Origin: Phytophthora colocasiae
Taxonomy: Eukaryota > Oomycota > Peronosporomycetes > Peronosporales > Peronosporaceae
Direction: 5' to 3'
Assembly: GCA_018806915.1 (NCBI GenBank)
Contig: JAGKQI010000007.1
Location: 1-64,000 of the forward strand
DNA: 64,000 nucleotides
Below are positions 58,966 to 64,000 of this stretch, piece by piece. The notes under the pieces are model-generated. The model was not told where the DNA came from and searched no databases. It worked only from the letters and a program-made list of their open reading frames with translations. The translations under genes were made by a program, and so were the position numbers. The first letter of the stretch is position 1; each line of letters starts with the position of its first letter.

Positions 58966-59274
58966 AGCAGTTGATCTCGGCAATGCGAATTGTAAGCTCA
59001 ACATATTTGCGCGTACAGTACGCAGTACAGGTTTAACTACACGATTTCAATTACGTGACGTGAGTAAATATTTTGCTACCGCTTAACTGTTCGGCATCGT
59101 GGCGAAAGGTAAGTTCAACAAATCAAAAATTAGTCGGAGCGTGGTTTCCTGGTAGCAACGAGAGCTCCATAACTACCCTACCACAGCGTGGTAACACTAC
59201 AATACATGTGCGCACATCGGATTTACTTTTACAGTATCTGTCAGCACACTCTAATATCACTGCAACTGGCCGTG
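58966..59274. other. No recognisable gene
   Basis: The stretch between copy 2 and the copy 3 fragment. It may contain decayed upstream parts of copy 3, but no motif is readable. Confidence 0.4.
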
Positions 59275-59375
59275 CAAAAGCCTCGAGAGTTCATTGAAGG
59301 TCAAAAGCTCGCAGACTGCTGGGTGCAGTCCATTCGTAAGGGCATTCCTCCTGAAAAGGCCGACACACGAGCAAG
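59275..59375 (+). pseudogene. EEP hydrolase fragment, copy 3
   Basis: REFIEGQKLADCWVQSIRKG then IPPEKAD is colinear with REFVEGQKLTDAWVQFVRNG of copy 1 (about 45990-46070). Similarity does not extend clearly to either side, so only about 30 codons of a third tandem copy remain. Confidence 0.7.
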
Positions 59376-59679
59376 TGTTTCCATCATCATAGTCATCTAC
59401 TAAATATGAATATTGTACAATAAGTAAAATCCAAAAAGCGTCTCGCTTAAAAAAGTGTCTTAAAGCGGCCTAATCAGCGCTTAAGAAGATCCGTGTGGAT
59501 GGTCCTACGTAGCATTCGACATACTGATTCTGCTGCCTATCGTGCTGGGAACTACACCGTAACAAAGCTCGATGAACCTTGGCGTCATTTTCAGACGAAG
59601 CAACTGCTTGGAATTCACGCACCGCTTACCCGAGGACGAGGCTGCGATCCGTTTGCACTATTTCGATTCTCTCCATTGC
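59376..59679. other. No recognisable gene
   Basis: AT-rich with chance open frames, no repeat or motif. Confidence 0.4.
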
Positions 59680-59835
59680 GCCGCTGTTATGTTTGAGCAA
59701 TAATGTTTTTCGGCGTGATCGTTGTCTGTACGCGTGCGCAGTTTACTCATGACGATGCTTCCTGACGAAAACACACGCTCCTGGATCGGTTGTGCGGATG
59801 TGTTTTTATTTGTCAACACTTCGCTCGCTGCAAAA
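59680..59835 (-). pseudogene. hAT transposase C-terminal scrap
   Basis: The minus strand reads NKNTSAQPIQERVFSSGSIV then MSKLRTRTDNDHAEKH, the dimerisation block (SA..ERVFSSGG..S..R) of hAT transposases. It is of a different lineage from the hAT at 11.4-13.6 kb. No more of the transposase is readable. Confidence 0.55.
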
Positions 59836-59867
59836 CCGGTAGCACAGCAATGTCCATACAATGATAG

Positions 59868-60263
59868 TTAATGCGCCACAATAGTTGGTAGTGTAGCTTT
59901 AGGCAAACGATAAACGTGCCTAACAGTAAGTGGAGCGCCTTCTGGATGTTTGAAGCCGTTTGCGCACATGTGGTGCACTAAACTCCCACACGTTGTGCAC
60001 TTGGCGGCTTCGTCTGTTGGAATTCGTATTGATCTGGCCTGAAACAGTAAGGAGCTTTTGCTAGCGGTAAAGGAACCAGCGGCAGCGGCGAGAAGACCAG
60101 CAACAGCGGAACCAGCAGCAGTGTGTCCAGCTCGGAGCGGCAACTGGGACGTTGGGGAAGCTACGGGTGAGAACGCTGGAGAAGATGAAGCACAGGCCGT
60201 ACATGTAGCACCTGAATGAACGAGCTGAGCTCGTTGAGGAACAGAGAGGAATAAGGCTAACAA
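59868..60263 (-). pseudogene. Cys/His-containing fragment, unknown
   Basis: A minus-strand open stretch of about 130 codons. It has an Ala/Ser-rich start and a CTTCGSLVHHMCANG motif (about 60005-59960) reminiscent of Cys/His fingers in transposon proteins. There is no ATG of note and no further domain. It may belong to the same decayed transposon as the hAT scrap just downstream. Confidence 0.25.
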
Positions 60264-60556
60264 TCAATCTATCAGTCTTTCATTTCCTTCGAGGTGCACA
60301 AGTCCAGCTACTGAAATACACCGATTGCAAATCCCTCAAATCGCCGGATTAACGCATATTTGCCGATGACATTTTGACCGGTTTCCACAATAAAATTTGC
60401 AGTAGATTAATAGCCAGTAAAATAAATCAATGTTTCCAGCAAATGAGATCGCGAGCAAAATGGGTTCATCAATGTCACACGCCTTCGTGTCCGCTTCAGT
60501 ACGCAAAAATTCTCCTCCCTTCTGCCTCATTCCAGAATCTTCTGGCTCGAGGAAAG
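60264..60556. promoter_or_regulatory. CRN upstream region
   Basis: About 290 bp upstream of the CRN start. The coding frame stays open to 60374, but that extension has no CRN similarity, so I place the start at 60557. No clear initiator element. Confidence 0.35.
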
Positions 60557-62856
60557 ATGGTGAATTTCTTCTGTGCGATCGATGGTGAGGAGGGCGGCGC
60601 GTTCCCTGTAAACATCGGTGATACTCAGTCGGTGGGGGACCTGAAGGAAGTCATCGCGGAAAAGCTGAAGTATACTGGGCGAGCGGACCTGCTGCAGCTT
60701 TCTCTGGCGAAGAAGTACGCAGGATGGCTACCAAGTGCAGAACTTGGTGCGATACGAAAAAGAGAGAAAGTACCGGGTTTCGAAAGGGTATCACTGGTGG
60801 ATACAGAGAAATTGCCGTACTCGACCTTTTTGGTTCGGAAGGTGTTGAAGATGCATGGAATGCCATCGCCTGAAGCGGAGCAAATTCACATGCTGGTGGT
60901 GATACCGGAGGTATCGGCGGTGTCGTTTATTGGCGTAAACGAAGAATACGCAGAAAAGATTGTTTCATACATGGAAATTGCCGAGCGTCTCAAAGAGAAC
61001 GAGGAAGTTCGATCCCTTTCGGAATACCTCGCGAGTGTGGATGCGAAAGATAACAGTGGAGCTTCTCCATTTGTCGTGCTGGAAAATTCGTCCGGCACAG
61101 GCAAGACGCAAATGGCATTCAACTTGAAAGCCAGTGGGAAGTGCGATGTGTTCTACATTGTGTGCGGAGACCCCGGTGACCGCGAGCAAACCGTGTATAG
61201 CGCCTATGGAAAGCGTTCGGTGTCAAGAAGGACTTGGAAGCCATGAAGTCGAAAACACTTGAAGAAAGTGCATCGTTGGGCTCTGTTGGTCTAATTGGTA
61301 CCATGCAGACACTTTGTTTGTATGGCTTCATTCTGGCCGCACTACAAGGAAAAGACCATTTCTCCGGAACAACTGAGCGCGCACACGTTTTAGATGAGCT
61401 CAAGCGTCGTAAACAGAGTTGCATGAAGCCTTTCGTTTTCTTCCTGGATGAATTTCCGCGTGTACCTTCGGGTCTTGATGACAAAGCCGCGCTGGAGCTT
61501 GAAAATTCTCTTCGTATGATGAGAAACGTGTTTCGCTCGTTTGGTCTAGCTGTTGTGGTCAGCTCCACGAATGGGACTGCTCGAAATCTAGTCGTGAGAA
61601 CCGGTCGATCTAGAGAAAATGGGTCATGCCTCTGGTGTGTGGTGTTTCCGTCCTTTCCTGGCGCAATTCTTAACGGTGGCTCTGGCATACCCAAACTGCT
61701 CATGGAAATATTAAGGCGTAGCCGACCGCTCTTTGCTCAGCTGGCTCTCGAGTATATGCAAGATAACCCGTACATTGACGGCTGCGACTTAAAGGACTAC
61801 TTGAATGCGATGGTGAACATTCTGGCATCGCAAATTAGTTTTATGAAAAAGCGGTCCAACGAGTTTGAGATAGGCCAGGTGTCTTTGTTGCTGTGCACCA
61901 GTTATCGCATAGTGGAAGACAAGGTGAACATCATCGACGGTCATTTCGCCCGTCTTGTTGAACAATCTGTCTTCGAGCTGCAGCTAGACGCAGCTCTAGG
62001 ACTGCGGAAGGACAATGAATCCTGGGAATTCCGTTGCGTGCTGCCGCCTCCAGAGGAAGATATTCTGCTGCACTTGACGATGACGGGGGGCTTTTTATTT
62101 CGTCCATTCGAGAAGTCTTTGTGTACAGTGATGTCGAAGATCCAACCTAAACTTCACTATGACAACAATGAGCAGCGCTCGAAGGATGGGCAATTTCTGG
62201 AAGCGTTGACTGCAGCTGCCATCGTGTTGGCAAGTCATGCTGGGGGCGTCGGTGGGGTGGCATTTCCGAGGTTTTTGGGTGAATTCCTGTTCGAGTTGGG
62301 TGTGAGTGAACGAAACGAGACGGTGAAGCTGCTTCAAGACGTTAAAAATGCTGGGTGGGATCAAATCGTGCCGTTCCTGTCCCCTCCGAATGGAAAATGG
62401 CCAACATGGTTAAAGGGAAACTCGATGCTCTTTGACAATCTCGTTCGAAGTAAGAACGCCGAGTGCATCGATTTCCGAGTAGCCTCGGACATCATTTCTG
62501 GTGAGTGCAAAGATCATAGCAGTGCTATAGATCTTGGCGAGGTCAAAAATATTCTGAAGCGAGTACCTGCAAAATCCAAGATCCACTTGGTAGTGACGAA
62601 CACTCTCCAGAAGCAATATTTTACAGAACCGTCGTCGTGGGACACCTTCGTAAGTGGACAAACTAATTTGCTGAACGCAGATTTCTATCGGGTCTCGAAA
62701 GGATCGGGGCTGCAAAATATCAAAGGGATGACGAACCAGAGCAGCGCTACGACTGACAGAAAGCTGGTGCTTTTTATCGAGCGTGGGGGGAAGGGGAGGA
62801 GCGACGGTCTCTTTAGCAACGAAAGAAAACGGCGACGAGTGGACGGGGGTAAGTGA
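60557..62856 (+). pseudogene. Crinkler (CRN) effector with P-loop ATPase and nuclease-like C-terminus, one frameshift
   Basis: CRN proteins are translocated by oomycetes into host cells and many act in the nucleus. The start is the ATG at 60557 (MVNFFCAIDGEEGG, the usual CRN opening). The LFLAK-type translocation motif reads LQLSLAKK (60692-60715), followed by GWL. The header-ending HVLVxxP motif reads HMLVVIP (about 60887-60907). A P-loop SSGTGKT (about 61087-61107) and Walker B-like FVFFLDEFP (61433-61459) mark the ATPase. The C-terminus (about 62470-62600) has the ECK of a PD-(D/E)xK-like nuclease (SGECKDH, about 62499-62519) and a basic NERKRRRVDGG end that could be a nuclear signal. A single frame change at about 61205-61240 separates 60557-61246 from 61234-62856; otherwise both halves are open. 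Confidence 0.85.
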
Positions 62857-62913
62857 TATTAGTTTTCTACATGTTCGGCCTACGACGAGTTCTACACAGC
62901 AGCTGTGACTGAT

Positions 62914-63138
62914 TCAGTGTTGCGACTGTGGGTTGTAGCATCCAGGACTCGCACTGGTAGCAGGCAGGGGTGAACCAATGTCTCGAACATCCCCGTATTT
63001 CCAACCAACCAACGACTTGCCACGACACCAATTGAAATGCATCTGAGCCGCAACAAGCTCCCGGTGCATCGCGGCAGCTCCTCCGTCTTCTTCGTATCTA
63101 CCCTTCATGACTAAGTACTGGAAAATCCACGTCTTCAA
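62914..63138 (-). pseudogene. Short conserved-looking fragment, unknown
   Basis: A minus-strand frame of 75 codons with FQYLVMKGRYEEDGGAAAMH and AAQMHFNWCRGKSLVGWKYG reads like protein sequence rather than noise. I do not recognise the family and see no flanking exons. Confidence 0.25.
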
Positions 63139-63447
63139 CTTCTTTTACCAAATTATTCAGCGTGTCATGAAAATTCGTAGTTCATAGTTCGAAGAACTAT
63201 CGTTGGTAGCTGTCTCTTTTCTCTGTGATCGAACGACATTTCTGGGTGATTGACATTCAAGCAACCTTCAGTTGTCTTCTGTTCTCTTCTCTTCTGGATT
63301 GCGAGCGACAGGCTTTGCCTCGTGCGCGCGCACAAGCTCTGGGTCTCTGCTGGTGGTATCGGATGGTTGGTTATCGGATGTGGTATGTACTTAATATCAA
63401 TGCTTGGTGGCTCATTTTGAAATTCTAGGTTTTGTCGGGCTAGCTGG
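63139..63447. other. No recognisable gene
   Basis: Spacer between the 62.9-63.1 kb fragment and the helicase fragment, with no motif seen. Confidence 0.4.
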
Positions 63448-64000
63448 TTAATTTCTCGGTTCAGGATTTACGACTTCTTCCATTGAAAATTCTGTCGCGT
63501 TGGCGGTCACTGGCAGGTGGAAACCCGCCAACAGAAGGTCACTGAGATGGTTAAGTCGCTCTTCTTCCTGGAGTGCATGTGTAGGTGGTTTTGACCACGA
63601 AGCAAGCTTCGCGGTAAACGGCTTCAATGCAATCAATCCGTTCCGAGTCGTTACTCGTGAAACGAGCAAGTATGTTTGCTGAGACTTGTTGACTGCTGCG
63701 TGCTTCGACTTCCAGTCCACGATAACCATTGATTGGAGTGTTTCTCCTTGTACCTTATAGACTGTTAAGTGACACGTTGCTAATTACGATTTTTCGAGTG
63801 GATATGGACGTTTCGCTGTGATGTGATTGGACATATACTGGATTGTGGGAGAAAGGGAGATGTGGGACGAGGTTATGTCCCGTGTGACAATGATGGATCT
63901 GTGGAAGAAAACTGCTATATATATATTAACCTTCACCTGTACTGCAAAGGGGCCCAAGAGATCAGAAGTGTTCCTCGGAAAAGTGCACAAACTCCGAGAG
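63448..64000 (-). pseudogene. PIF1-like helicase (Helitron-type) C-terminal fragment
   Basis: On the minus strand, about 63770-63720 reads TVYKVQGETLQSMVIVDWKS, helicase motif VI and surroundings of PIF1/Rrm3-type SF1B helicases. It continues into QTYLLVSRVTTRNGLIALKP (about 63680-63620). In oomycetes such proteins are common both in Helitron transposons and as stand-alone copies, and the Rep domain that would decide is outside the window. An in-frame stop lies near 63783, and the gene continues past the right edge. Confidence 0.6.

Noticed and set aside
1..64000. CRISPR arrays, bacterial operons, rRNA genes
   Set aside because: No spaced direct-repeat array, no rRNA-like stretch and no bacterial gene layout were seen. 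The window is eukaryotic.

Overview
The window looks like nuclear DNA of an oomycete, most likely a Phytophthora or close Peronosporales relative. The supporting signs are a Crinkler (CRN) effector with a P-loop ATPase and a nuclease-like tail, FYVE/class-3 lipase and folate-biopterin transporter remnants of oomycete type, a flagellar coiled-coil gene, tandem endonuclease/exonuclease/phosphatase (EEP)-jacalin genes, a RNase H-carrying LINE with an OTU-like domain in ORF1, and Gypsy, Copia, DIRS, hAT and Merlin elements. The genus is inferred from remembered family features, not from a search.

Layout. 1-24 kb is a gene graveyard. In order it holds broken copies of a TFIIIC TPR subunit (+), a folate-biopterin transporter (-), a FYVE-lipase (+), a lysine-rich unknown (-), two purple acid phosphatases head to head (the minus-strand one split by a hAT element), an epsin/ENTH protein (+) and an ankyrin-repeat protein (-). 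The only clearly intact host gene is a 401-residue CCDC42/CFAP73-like flagellar coiled-coil gene at 23.5-24.7 kb.

24.8-37.2 kb is one XPG/RAD2 nuclease gene (-) split by a nested insertion. A Merlin DNA transposon (37-bp terminal inverted repeats, 8-bp target duplication) sits in the XPG N-domain. A 7.8-kb LINE (11-bp target duplication) in turn sits in the Merlin transposase gene. Upstream are a Tc1-like transposase scrap, a CATA microsatellite and a 548-bp TA-flanked inverted-repeat element.

39-59 kb is a tandem family of EEP-fold hydrolases with jacalin-like lectin tails. Copy 1 is split by a 6.3-kb chromodomain Gypsy element with two 510-bp LTRs that look identical. Copy 2 is split inside its jacalin domain by a DIRS-type tyrosine-recombinase retroelement without target duplication, which itself contains a 5.2-kb Copia element. 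A short third copy follows. 59-64 kb holds a hAT scrap, a CRN effector gene with one frameshift, and a PIF1-like helicase fragment running off the right edge.

Most of the DNA is therefore remains of ordinary cellular genes plus nested transposons. Because conserved housekeeping genes are broken here, functional copies presumably exist elsewhere (duplication, hybrid or polyploid genome). Alternatively, part of the frameshift load is uncorrected indel error in the assembly. The transposon splits with target duplications are real structures in either case.
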